Shown: positions 29,572-37,605 of the stretch, piece by piece
How positions within the stretch are numbered: position 1 is the stretch's first letter
Layout of the letters: each line of letters starts with the position of its first letter
Assembly (NCBI GenBank): GCA_030523765.1
Contig: JAUNHX010000003.1
Location: 52,482 to 116,481 of the forward strand
Direction: 5' to 3'
DNA length: 64,000 nt
Source of the DNA: Bacteroidales bacterium
GTDB lineage: Bacteria > Bacteroidota > Bacteroidia > Bacteroidales > P3
Notes under the pieces: model-generated
Databases searched by the model: none
Seen by the model: only the letters and a program-made list of their open reading frames with translations
What the model was told of the DNA's origin: nothing
Position numbers and translations under genes: made by a program

Positions 29572-30800
29572 TGTTTATAATCTCTTGGGTAATATACATA
29601 GTATTTGGTCACCGTTTTTTCGAGGAAACGGCGATCTAGCTGGTCGGAAGCCTCGCTGATGTCCAGACAGTGTCCATCTTTGAAGCGGACCATGATTTCT
29701 TGGTCGTTAAAACTATAGGCGTGATTCTCCAAAACGCCAGTAGTGACGAAATAGGAGCTTTCGCCTGTCTTCAATCCATATAGCTCTGTGGCTTTGTGGT
29801 GAAGTTCTTCGATGGTGTCGGCACCAAACGGATGGTTGGCAATGCGAATGCGCGACAGACGACGGTTCACCAAGTTCTCGCACAGCCTATGTAGTATAGG
29901 ATCGGTGCTATGCAGCATCCACGACTTCACTGCCGACATGATGTCGCTGTCGTCGAGTAACGCAAACGCCTCTAGCAGTTGAGGATCGCGTTCAAAATCG
30001 ACCTCCTTGTAGTTGTGCGACAAGAAAAGCAGCAATTCGTCCGAACCACCTAGCTTATGGCCTGTAGCCAACAGCTCTTTGGCCCTACGCAGAATCGCAA
30101 GCAGCAGCACATCGGCCGCCACCACCGTTTTGTGCAGATAAACCTGCCAATACATCAGCCGTCGTGAAATGATGAATTTCTCAATCGAGTAGATGCCCTT
30201 CTCGTCGACCACCAGCTCGTCGTGTACTACGTTGAGCATGTTAATAATACGGTCGATACCTACAATTCCTTCGCTCACCCCCGAAAAGAAACTGTCGCGG
30301 TTCAGGTAGTCCAATCTGTCCATATCGAGTTGCGACGACACCAGCTGGTGAAGAAAGCGTTTAGGGTACGAGTCTTCAAAGATGCGAATGGCCGTCGTTA
30401 ATTGCCCCCCCATCTGGTGGTTCAGTCGTTCCATGAACAGTCGCGTAAGGGTTTCGTGGTGCACGTCGGCCAGCACACACTCAGAGGTATGGCTAAAGGG
30501 ACCGTGTCCCACATCGTGAAGCAAGATAGCGATCTTCACACCTAGCGCTTCATCGGGCGTTATCTCCACCCCCTTTACCTTCAGCACATCGAGAGCCCGT
30601 CCCATCAGGTTAAGAGCCCCCAGCATATGGGCAAAACGGGTATGTACCGTACCAGGATAAACCAGGTAGGAGAAGCCCAACTGCTTTATATGGCGTTGGC
30701 GTTGGAAATAGGGATGTTCTATAATATCGTAGATGATATCATCCTCGATAGTAAGGAAACCGTGTACTGGGTCGTTGATAATCTTACGCTTGTTGGTCAT
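29568..30800 (-). CDS. HD-domain phosphohydrolase
   Basis: 410 residues. The HD metal-binding motif is complete: TRFAHMLGALNLM, then ILLHDVGHGPFSHTSE, and a distal Asp in SSQLDMDRLDYLNRDS. This arrangement is that of dNTP-triphosphohydrolase-like/SamHD1-type proteins (often annotated as HD superfamily phosphohydrolase). The opening NDPVHGFLTIEDDIIYDIIEHPYFQRQRHI is typical of the family. Substrate, probably a nucleotide, is inferred only. It overlaps mpl by four bases and lies 9 bases downstream of the carbon-nitrogen hydrolase gene, so it is part of the same reverse-strand transcript. Confidence 0.9.
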   Translation of the reverse strand: MTNKRKIINDPVHGFLTIEDDIIYDIIEHPYFQRQRHIKQLGFSYLVYPGTVHTRFAHMLGALNLMGRALDVLKVKGVEITPDEALGVKIAILLHDVGHGPFSHTSECVLADVHHETLTRLFMERLNHQMGGQLTTAIRIFEDSYPKRFLHQLVSSQLDMDRLDYLNRDSFFSGVSEGIVGIDRIINMLNVVHDELVVDEKGIYSIEKFIISRRLMYWQVYLHKTVVAADVLLLAILRRAKELLATGHKLGGSDELLLFLSHNYKEVDFERDPQLLEAFALLDDSDIMSAVKSWMLHSTDPILHRLCENLVNRRLSRIRIANHPFGADTIEELHHKATELYGLKTGESSYFVTTGVLENHAYSFNDQEIMVRFKDGHCLDISEASDQLDRRFLEKTVTKYYVYYPRDYKQ

Positions 30801-30809
30801 AGCCCTCTT

Positions 30810-31685
30810 TTATTCGTCGATATAACGTTTGGTGATAGGTCCGTAGCTGTCTATGCGACGATCGCGCAGGTAAGGCCAGTGTCTGCGGTAGCGGTCGCTA
30901 TCGCACAAATCCAACTCCTCCACGTGAGAAGTCTCCTCCAGGTGAGGCCCCTGCCATAGCACACGCCCAAAGGCATTGGTGACGAACGAGCCACCCCAAA
31001 ACTGCATATCGCCCTCTCGTCCGGTACGGTTCACCGACACCACCGGAACGCCGTTAGCCACTGCGTGGCTACGTTGGATTGTCTGCCATGCTTGGTACTG
31101 CTCGTCGTTGGTAGCCTCATCTTGATCCACAGCCCAACCGATAGCGGTGGGGTAGAAAAGAATCTCGGCCCCCATCAGAGCGGTGATGCGCGAAGCCTCA
31201 GGATACCACTGATCCCAGCATATCAGCACACCGATTCGAGCAAAGCGGGTATGGAACACATGGTAGCCAAGATCGCCAGGGGTGAAATAGAATTTCTCGT
31301 AGTATCCTGGATCGTCGGGGATGTGCATCTTGCGGTATTTACCAAGATAGCTGCCGTCAGCATCAATCACTGCGGTAGTGTTGTGATAGAGTCCCTCAGC
31401 CCGTTTCTCGAACATCGAGCAGATAATTACCACCCCTAACTCCTTGGCTAGTGCCATGAAATGTTGAGTGGTAGGGCCCTCGGGAATGGCCTCGGCATAG
31501 GCAAAGTTGTGGTAGTCCTCTACATCGCAGAAATAGAGCGAGGCGAAGAGCTCCTGCAAGCATATAATCTGTGCTCCGTTGCTGGCCAGCTGGCGCACCT
31601 GCTGAGTGTATCGTTCAATGTTGGCCGCCTTATCGGGGCCGCACATCATCTGGGCCAAGCCCACTTTTACTTTTCGTTCTTGCAT
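30810..31685 (-). CDS. aguB: Carbon-nitrogen hydrolase, probable N-carbamoylputrescine amidase
   Basis: 291 residues, matching the AguB length. The nitrilase-superfamily Glu-Lys-Cys triad is visible: Glu in CLQELFASLYFC (about residue 45), Lys in GKYRKMHIPDDPGYYEKFYFTPGD (about 120), Cys in LICWDQWYPEA (about 155). The DPGYYEKFYFTPGD stretch is characteristic of N-carbamoylputrescine amidase, which yields putrescine from agmatine-derived N-carbamoylputrescine. The agmatine deiminase partner (aguA) is not next to it here, although the pair is often adjacent in Bacteroidota. Substrate assignment is by family. Confidence 0.9.
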   Translation of the reverse strand: MQERKVKVGLAQMMCGPDKAANIERYTQQVRQLASNGAQIICLQELFASLYFCDVEDYHNFAYAEAIPEGPTTQHFMALAKELGVVIICSMFEKRAEGLYHNTTAVIDADGSYLGKYRKMHIPDDPGYYEKFYFTPGDLGYHVFHTRFARIGVLICWDQWYPEASRITALMGAEILFYPTAIGWAVDQDEATNDEQYQAWQTIQRSHAVANGVPVVSVNRTGREGDMQFWGGSFVTNAFGRVLWQGPHLEETSHVEELDLCDSDRYRRHWPYLRDRRIDSYGPITKRYIDE

Positions 31686-31724
31686 ATTGGTTGTCTATAA
31701 ATGAGGTTTTTCTAAAAAAAATGG

Positions 31725-32477
31725 TTAATAGGTCATGCTGTTAAAGGTACGTTGGGTGGTACATACTAGGCGAAACCCTATCGTTGGATCGGCCCCCTTG
31801 AAGGGCGAACCCTCACGATTGGTCATCTCGGCCTCGTTACTATTGTAGTGTCCACCCATTAGTCGGAGTCGCCCGTCGGAGTTCACCGCCATCTCCGCCA
31901 CATTCCCCATCATATCAAACAGTTCAGCCTCGTTGGGAAGGCGCGAAGCAATGGCGTGGAGGGTGCCACCACTGTTGCCACTCCACCAAGCGGCAAAATC
32001 GGCTTTGTTGCTAGCGCCAAAGTGATAGCCCATATCACGGTGTCCCCCTTTCGCGGCGAACCACCATTCCTCGACGGTAGGCAGTCTTAGCGGCATGCCC
32101 GTTATCGAGTCGATACGATGGATGAACAAAGCCACCTCCGAGCTGTCTATCATACTGATAGGGCGCAGTCGATCGTTGTTTTCTGGAGCATCCATCACCA
32201 AGCCCCACAGATAGACCGACACCTCGGTGCTCATCATCCAAAAACCTTTGAACGTCACCCACTTCCCTCCATCGGCCACCGAGGCAGTGTCGGTAGGGAT
32301 GAAAGTGAGGATATATGAAGGTTCGCTGCTATTTTCGAAGGGTAGGTTAAACCCCTCCGTTACGCCATAAGGCAAGCCCCCACCCCAAAGGGTAGTGTCC
32401 AGTTCATATTCGCTCCACTGAGCCACCCCCAGCAGGGGTGTCAGCATAGCTACGAGGAGGAGGGCAAGGCGTTGCAT
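31725..32477 (-). CDS. Secreted FGE/sulfatase-modifying-factor-fold protein
   Basis: 250 residues with a signal peptide (MQRLALLLVAMLTPLLGVAQ). The body has the formylglycine-generating-enzyme/C-type-lectin-like fold signatures: FWMMSTEVSVYLWGLVM, MPLRLPTVEEWWFAAKGG, LFDMMGNVAEM and GADPTIGFRLV. The catalytic cysteines of true FGE are missing: the usual GGSW...C stretch reads LMGGHYNSNEAEMTNREGS. It is therefore more like the GldJ/GldK-type structural paralogues or a binding protein than a sulfatase activator. A role is not known. It lies between aguB (39 bases) and sppA (19 bases). Confidence 0.75.
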   Translation of the reverse strand: MQRLALLLVAMLTPLLGVAQWSEYELDTTLWGGGLPYGVTEGFNLPFENSSEPSYILTFIPTDTASVADGGKWVTFKGFWMMSTEVSVYLWGLVMDAPENNDRLRPISMIDSSEVALFIHRIDSITGMPLRLPTVEEWWFAAKGGHRDMGYHFGASNKADFAAWWSGNSGGTLHAIASRLPNEAELFDMMGNVAEMAVNSDGRLRLMGGHYNSNEAEMTNREGSPFKGADPTIGFRLVCTTQRTFNSMTY

Positions 32478-32496
32478 AGCAGTAAAAAGAATGTTT

Positions 32497-34347
32497 TTAT
32501 TGGCAAATCAAGTAGTAGGGGAGACGAGCCTGCAGCGTTGGTTCTTTGCTCAGCTGCTCAAGATCGCGACGAATACGACCCTCGATATCGGTAGGCTGTT
32601 GTGGCAGTCGTTTCTTGCCGGTAATCAGACTCAGTAGCGAAATGCGGCTCTCGTTGTCGGTTCCATTCAGCAATTCCGACAGCTGCGATACTAGATCCTT
32701 CTTTGCAGGATAGCGAACCGTGTAGTAGTTGCTAACGCCAGCCTCTTGTGCTGCTAGTTCGATGGCGAGGGGGAGACCACCTAGGGTGTCTACCAATCCC
32801 AACTGCAAAGCATCGCGGCCAGTCCATACACGTCCGCGGGCAATACTATCCACGAAAGTCTTCGGCAGCTGTCGTCCTTCAGCCACGCGCGAGGTGAAGG
32901 TTACATAGAAATCCTCTACATTTTGCTGCATCAGTGCACGGGCGGTAGGGGAGAGGGGACGCATCGTACTCAGGGCGGTACTGTTAGCATTGGTTTGTAC
33001 CGTATCGGTGGTGATGCCCAGTTTCTTGCTCAGCATGGTACCCACTTCGGGGATGGTGCCAAACACACCGATGCTGCCAGTGATGGTGGTAGGCTGAGCC
33101 ACGATCTTGGTAGCCATACACGACATCTCGTAGCCAGCCGAAGCAGCCAAGTCGCCCATCGAAACCACTACAGGTTTCTTCTTCTTGGCGCGGATCACAG
33201 CGTCAGTCATCACCTCCGAAGCGGTGGCAACTCCACCCGGCGAGTTTACACGAAGCACGATAGCTTTCACCTTGTCGTTCTTGGCCGCCTTGTCGAGGGC
33301 CGAAGCAATGGCATCACCATACACGCCAGTGCCGTAGCCTTGACCCTGACCCGACTGTACGTTGCCTTCAGCGTAAATCACGGCAATCTGATCCGAGCCC
33401 GTCTGCTGGCAGGTCTGTGCATATTTGGCAATACTCAGCGTATGTTTGCTCTTGTAATCGTTGTTCATGAGTTCCTTCACATCGTTCTCAAAACAGAGAC
33501 GATCCACCAACCCTTGCTCTTTGGCCCCGTTGGCCATATAACCGCTCAGGTTGTTGGCCACCTTGTTGACCTGCTCAAAAGTGATATCGCGACTCTTGGC
33601 AATATTGTTGGCCACATAATCCCAGATGCTGTTGATGTAAACACGAATCTGTTCACGGTTGGCAGCGCTCATGTGGTTCATGGTATAGGTCTCGCCAGCG
33701 GTCTTATAGTCGCAACTCGTCGGACGTACTAGTTCCATGTGGATGCCCAGCTTGTCGAACAGATCCTTATAGAACATCGGCTCAGCACCAATGCCACGGA
33801 AGTCGATAGCGCCAGCGGGGTGGAGATAAATATTTTTACAAGCGGTAGCCATATAATATTCTGGTTGCGTGTAGGTTTCGCCGTACACCACCACGGGCTT
33901 GCCGCTACTCTGGAAATCGATCAGTGCCTGCCGCAACTCTTCAGCGTTACCCCACGAGAGGTCGCTCATTCCTACTTTCACATATACACCTTTGATACGT
34001 TCGTCGTTCTTGGCCGAATTCAGAGCGGTGAGGATCTGCTCCACACTCAAGGGTGTAACCTCAGCAAAGAGGGTCTCCAATTCAGAGGGGGCAGCGTCAC
34101 GGACGTTGCCACTCAGGTTCATCTTCAAGAAGGTGTCGTTCTTCACCGTCACCGAATCGGTGCTACCCATACTACTCATCATCGAAACCATCATTCCCGC
34201 CATTAGCAGGAAACCAATGAAGCTGAGTATAGCCCCAGCAATGATCACACCTACTGCCGAGGCGAGCATCGTCTTGCCAAAGCCCAGAGGCTCTTTTTGG
34301 CGATAATTACGATTGTTGTACTGATTGTTGTTCTGATAATCGTCCAT
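32497..34347 (-). CDS. sppA: Signal peptide peptidase SppA, 67K type
   Basis: 616 residues with an N-terminal membrane anchor (about 27-57, rich in Ile/Gly/Met). Two tandem S49 domains follow. The catalytic dyad is recognisable: Lys in CDYKTAGETYT (about residue 214) and Ser in GDLAASAGYEM (about 403), with the substrate-loop motif NSPGGVATASEV before it. SppA degrades cleaved signal peptides in the inner membrane, facing the periplasm. It starts with ATG at 34347; about 230 bases separate it from the next gene upstream, so it may have its own promoter, but I could not identify one. Confidence 0.95.
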   Translation of the reverse strand: MDDYQNNNQYNNRNYRQKEPLGFGKTMLASAVGVIIAGAILSFIGFLLMAGMMVSMMSSMGSTDSVTVKNDTFLKMNLSGNVRDAAPSELETLFAEVTPLSVEQILTALNSAKNDERIKGVYVKVGMSDLSWGNAEELRQALIDFQSSGKPVVVYGETYTQPEYYMATACKNIYLHPAGAIDFRGIGAEPMFYKDLFDKLGIHMELVRPTSCDYKTAGETYTMNHMSAANREQIRVYINSIWDYVANNIAKSRDITFEQVNKVANNLSGYMANGAKEQGLVDRLCFENDVKELMNNDYKSKHTLSIAKYAQTCQQTGSDQIAVIYAEGNVQSGQGQGYGTGVYGDAIASALDKAAKNDKVKAIVLRVNSPGGVATASEVMTDAVIRAKKKKPVVVSMGDLAASAGYEMSCMATKIVAQPTTITGSIGVFGTIPEVGTMLSKKLGITTDTVQTNANSTALSTMRPLSPTARALMQQNVEDFYVTFTSRVAEGRQLPKTFVDSIARGRVWTGRDALQLGLVDTLGGLPLAIELAAQEAGVSNYYTVRYPAKKDLVSQLSELLNGTDNESRISLLSLITGKKRLPQQPTDIEGRIRRDLEQLSKEPTLQARLPYYLICQ

Positions 34348-34578
34348 TTTCTCAACTATTTTTTGTTTGTATAATAAGTTCTATAACGAGGAAGCGAGGA
34401 GATTATTATATAATGAAATCATTTTTTATAATGCTTCCTAAAGCGGTTTACGATAAGCCACGCCACGGAACGATAGCCTATGGTGAGACGCTTGTTTCCG
34501 TAGTCTACAGCAAAACACTCCTTCATTGCTCGTGAAGAAGAAGAGAAGATAATGTTTTTACCCTTGCGGGGAATGGTG
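34348..34578. other. Non-coding spacer between sppA and the YbaN-type gene
   Basis: 231 bases. No open frame, no TAnnTTTG promoter on the reverse strand and no clear terminator with a U-tract was found. A few short inverted matches are present (for example GTTTCCG / CGGAA) but none is convincing. Confidence 0.5.
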
Positions 34579-34953
34579 TTAGTCGTCGGTCTTGGCGTTG
34601 GGAACCAAGAAGATAACGGTGAGAGCTCCTACTCCTCCCGCAATAGGAACGATGATGCGGGCTATTGATCCTTCGGGGATGAATACAAAAGTGGAGAGCA
34701 ACACCATCGCCACCATGATGCCTACTGCCCCCGCCTTCTGTGAGATGGTCATGCCACCCCTACGCTGGTAGTTACGGATGTAACGTCCCAGCCATGAGGC
34801 CAGCAGCCATTGTTGTAGTCGCGGTGATGAGCGGACGAAAAGCCACGAGGCGAGCAATAAGAACGGAGTAGTGGGCAATCCAGGCACCACCACTCCAAGA
34901 ACTCCTAGAACTACTGCTATCAGTCCCAGGATAATGTAGATATATCTCTTCAT
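34579..34953 (-). CDS. DUF454/YbaN family inner-membrane protein
   Basis: 124 residues. The family signature is seen in the first half: LGLIAVVLGVLGVVVPGLPTTPFLLLASWLFVRSSPR, followed by the conserved GRYIRNYQ...GGMT. Three or four membrane segments are predictable from hydrophobicity (about 5-30, 35-50, 75-95, 97-117). The function of this widespread family is unknown. It is isolated: a 230-base spacer follows it towards sppA, and a small inverted-repeat element (34965-35124) lies directly before its start. Confidence 0.88.
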   Translation of the reverse strand: MKRYIYIILGLIAVVLGVLGVVVPGLPTTPFLLLASWLFVRSSPRLQQWLLASWLGRYIRNYQRRGGMTISQKAGAVGIMVAMVLLSTFVFIPEGSIARIIVPIAGGVGALTVIFLVPNAKTDD

Positions 34954-34964
34954 GTATGTATAAA

Positions 34965-35124
34965 GGTTGGTTCTATATATTCACCAATGAAACAATATAA
35001 GAAGGGGTAATAGAAATCATTTCAGCGTTTTTGAATTCTTGTCGGCACATCATGAGCGCACCGTTTCGCACAGCAATCGAACCGTCTCTTCAAAAACGTA
35101 AGAAATGCATTTATAGAACCCACC
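34965..35124. mobile_element. MITE-like element with 16-bp terminal inverted repeats
   Basis: The left end GGTTGGTTCTATATAT (34965-34980) and the complement of the right end (35109-35124, GGTGGGTTCTATAAAT) match at 14 of 16 bases. A second inner inverted pair is CATTTCAGCGTTTTTGAA (35019-35036) against TTCAAAAACGTAAGAAATG (35089-35107). There is no reading frame inside. The same end sequence recurs at 47315-47330 with 16/16 identity. Mobility is inference; it may instead be a structured RNA or transcription-end element. Confidence 0.45.
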
Positions 35125-35149
35125 TAAAAAGTGTAAAAGAAAGCGAGGC

Positions 35150-35683
35150 TTACCGCAAACGGTCGGCCGACTGAACCTTCATCTCGTCGCTGCGAATGGC
35201 ACGCTGTGCTGCAAAGAGCAAGATGGCGGTGATGATGGGGGTCCAGGTGCCAATGCTGTAGTGGGCCACAGGGGGCATTCCCAAGGGGTTGGCAGGGGCA
35301 AGGATGGTGGCCATCTTGTCGACATAGAGCAAGAATATCAGTCCTATGTAAACAATGTTCATCAAGAAGCCGAAAGCCACTACCCGCATTTGGCGGATGC
35401 GGTTCTTATAAAGGAAGATGCTTACCAAAGCAATGAGACCTATCAAGGCAGCCAAGATGGTGAGAGGCCATACCGAAGGGCCGCTCTGCATAAGCACTTG
35501 CACATTCGAGGCGGTGTTGTCGCCCGCCACAATTTCGTTGTTGGGAAGCAAATTCAAACTGGCCGTTACCATCTCGTCGGTATTGGGATCGGGGATGGCG
35601 TAGGTGGCCATAGGAAACATAAACATCAGTACTACGCCTACCACGACGAGCACCAAGAGAAACGATTGGATGCGTTGAATCAT
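35150..35683 (-). CDS. DUF4293 family membrane protein
   Basis: 177 residues with four hydrophobic segments (about 5-27, 73-92, 100-122, 142-160) and a non-cytoplasmic loop of about 40 residues after the first. The opening MIQRIQSFLLVLVVVGVVLMFMFPMATY is characteristic of the Bacteroidota DUF4293 family. No catalytic motif is visible and the function is unknown. It lies 41 bases downstream of the DoxX-like gene on the reverse strand and is probably co-transcribed with it. Confidence 0.85.
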   Translation of the reverse strand: MIQRIQSFLLVLVVVGVVLMFMFPMATYAIPDPNTDEMVTASLNLLPNNEIVAGDNTASNVQVLMQSGPSVWPLTILAALIGLIALVSIFLYKNRIRQMRVVAFGFLMNIVYIGLIFLLYVDKMATILAPANPLGMPPVAHYSIGTWTPIITAILLFAAQRAIRSDEMKVQSADRLR

Positions 35684-35724
35684 ATAGTTGAGTTTTTTGT
35701 GTTATCCAATAAAGAGGGTTATTG

Positions 35725-36879
35725 TTAGAAATCAAGTTCGTAGGGGAACTGCTGCAACTCTTCCGCTTTGCGGGTCGACCATTTGCCCAACACCTTGGCA
35801 TTCTTCAGAAGCAAGAATCCGGGGTTGGCACGCATCATCGCCTTGATGGCGGTGGCGTCGGCACCGTAGAATACCATCTCGCTCAGGTTGTTGGCATAGA
35901 GGAACGCCTGCATTTCTTCCTCGGGGGCATTGGTAAGGAGTATAAAGTCGATACCCTTATTCATGCAGAACTCATGGGTCTGTTGCAGTGCGTAGATGCC
36001 GTTGGAGTCGATCTTGTCGAGAGAGTGGATCGTACCTATCAGCACATATTCGGCGCTACCAATAATATCTTTGGCATAGTCGTCGCCGTCGGGACCCAGC
36101 ATCGAGAAGCCGTCGGCCTTAATCTCGTAAGGATCTTCCACCCTACTGTCTACAAAGCTCCATTTCGTGGTCCACAAACTGTCGGCCTGAATGAACTCCA
36201 TCATCTTTTTCGACTCGAACTCCATCGTTTCGCCAGTCTCGTTGTTCTTGTAGGTAAGGAAACTCTTCACCTCGAGGTTGGGATCATCCACGGGCATCAT
36301 CTGGTTGCCTACCTTCCAAGGACGGAAGTCGATGCAAGGTTCGTTCTTGATATTGTAGATGCCAAATATGAGCATGCCCACGATGGCAATGAGGGCTATC
36401 AGCGTTTCGCGTTCAAAGTGGCGTTTTCGCTCCCAGCGGCGACACAGGAAAATGAAGATGGTGGGAACTAGCAGTATGATATTCTTCCAGAACGTCTTCC
36501 AGTTGGTCAGTTGGATGGCATCGCCAAAGCAGCCACAGTCGGCAACCTTGTTGGTCAGCGCATCGGCAAAGGTGGTGCAGGTAAAGAAGCACATCATGAT
36601 CAGTAGCAGCCAAGCGGTAATTTTGCGGTACGAGTTGGTAATCAGCATCACACCGATGGTAAACTCAAGGATCACCAGTATCATGCTCAGCGGCGTAGCC
36701 AGTGGGGTAGCCCACAGGAAATCGATACCGCCGATGCTCCAGTTGGTCATATATTCGGTAATCTTATACGAGGTGCCTAGCGGATCCACCCCCTTTACAA
36801 ATCCCGAAAAGATGAACACCAATCCTACAAAGAGGCGACAAATAAGGTTGATAACTCTGTTAGTTTTAGTATCTTTCAT
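35725..36879 (-). CDS. BT_3928-family DoxX-like membrane protein with thioredoxin-like C-terminus
   Basis: 384 residues. The N-terminal half is a four-helix DoxX/MauE-type membrane domain: ICRLFVGLVFIFSGFVKGVDPLG, then segments around residues 50-67, 75-95 and 120-140, with conserved cysteines in FTCTTFADALTNKVADCGCFGDAI. After a linker comes a soluble domain (about 250-384) with a thioredoxin-like layout (EYVLIGTIHSLDKID ... ANPGFLLLKNAKVLGKW), lacking a CXXC. The family is well conserved in Bacteroidales; a role in redox or membrane maintenance is guessed but not shown. Neighbours are the DUF1599 gene 71 bases upstream and the DUF4293 gene 41 bases downstream. Confidence 0.85.
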   Translation of the reverse strand: MKDTKTNRVINLICRLFVGLVFIFSGFVKGVDPLGTSYKITEYMTNWSIGGIDFLWATPLATPLSMILVILEFTIGVMLITNSYRKITAWLLLIMMCFFTCTTFADALTNKVADCGCFGDAIQLTNWKTFWKNIILLVPTIFIFLCRRWERKRHFERETLIALIAIVGMLIFGIYNIKNEPCIDFRPWKVGNQMMPVDDPNLEVKSFLTYKNNETGETMEFESKKMMEFIQADSLWTTKWSFVDSRVEDPYEIKADGFSMLGPDGDDYAKDIIGSAEYVLIGTIHSLDKIDSNGIYALQQTHEFCMNKGIDFILLTNAPEEEMQAFLYANNLSEMVFYGADATAIKAMMRANPGFLLLKNAKVLGKWSTRKAEELQQFPYELDF

Positions 36880-36950
36880 GATCTATATTTTTCTTTATGT
36901 AATGTTACTTTAATAATAATTTTTGTTTCATGGTTATGTGAGCCGAGGAC

Positions 36951-37502
36951 TTATTGTGCCGACTCCTCCTCGGTAAGACGTATCAAGCAGAAGAGGCTAT
37001 AGTTGATAATATCCATATATCCCCCTTCTACCCCCTCGCTGATGAGGGTCTTGCCTTGATGATCTTCAATCTGTTTGATACGACGAATCTTCATTAGTAT
37101 CAGATCTACCATCGAACTGATACGCATCATGCGCCATGCCTCGCCGTAGTCGTGGTTCTTGTTGAACATCAACTCGGTGGTGCGGTGCAGGTGCTCGTCG
37201 TATAGGCGCAACGCTTTCTCTAGCGGCAGCTCCATCTCATCGTTGCAGCCCATCCGCTGCTGTATCAAGGCCATCACGGCATAGTTCACCATAGCCACAA
37301 ACTCGCCTCGAATGTCGTCGCCGATTTTGTTCTCGCCCGATTCTTGGATGCTACGTATGCGGTTGGCTTTGATAAATATCTGGTCGGTAAGCGAGGGAAG
37401 CCTCATAATACGCCACGAAGTGCCATAGTCGCGAGTCTTCTTCTCGAAAATCTCACGGCAGCGGGCGGTCTCGATAGCAAATTCTTCTTCTGTCTTGCTC
37501 AT
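36951..37502 (-). CDS. DUF1599 family protein
   Basis: 183 residues. The protein is an internal duplication: TRDYGTSWRIMRLPSLTDQI (about residues 22-41) and NHDYGEAWRMMRISSMVDLI (about 118-137) are two copies of the DUF1599 motif, each followed by KxxRIxxI and a helical stretch. No signal peptide or membrane segment is visible, so it is expected in the cytoplasm. The all-helical fold has been compared with nucleotide pyrophosphohydrolase-like proteins, but no activity is known. It is the first gene of the reverse-strand run and is divergent from folP. Confidence 0.88.
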   Translation of the reverse strand: MSKTEEEFAIETARCREIFEKKTRDYGTSWRIMRLPSLTDQIFIKANRIRSIQESGENKIGDDIRGEFVAMVNYAVMALIQQRMGCNDEMELPLEKALRLYDEHLHRTTELMFNKNHDYGEAWRMMRISSMVDLILMKIRRIKQIEDHQGKTLISEGVEGGYMDIINYSLFCLIRLTEEESAQ

Positions 37503-37519
37503 ATATTAATCTTTTTTGT

Positions 37520-37527
37520 TATCTTTG
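37520..37527 (+). promoter_or_regulatory. Probable folP promoter (-7 box)
   Basis: TATCTTTG matches the Bacteroidota -7 consensus TAnnTTTG exactly. It is 78 bases before the folP start; a partial -33 (CTTG, 37494-37497) lies about 22 bases upstream. Confidence 0.55.
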
Positions 37528-37561
37528 CCCTAAAAATAGTGGCAAAAAAAATCATTCTAAG

Positions 37562-37576
37562 GACTGACAATCAGTC
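37562..37576. promoter_or_regulatory. Candidate operator between DUF1599 gene and folP
   Basis: GACTGACAATCAGTC is a perfect inverted repeat of 6-base arms around CAA, located between the folP promoter and the folP start. A reverse -7-like sequence (CAAAGATA, 37611-37618) that could drive the DUF1599 gene lies just beyond, so one site could affect both directions. Confidence 0.35.
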
Positions 37577-37605
37577 TTGAATAACTAAAATTGACAATCC
37601 AAAGC

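Noticed and set aside
37591..37605. TTG start for folP
   Set aside because: The ATG at 37606 is stronger and still leaves a complete domain.
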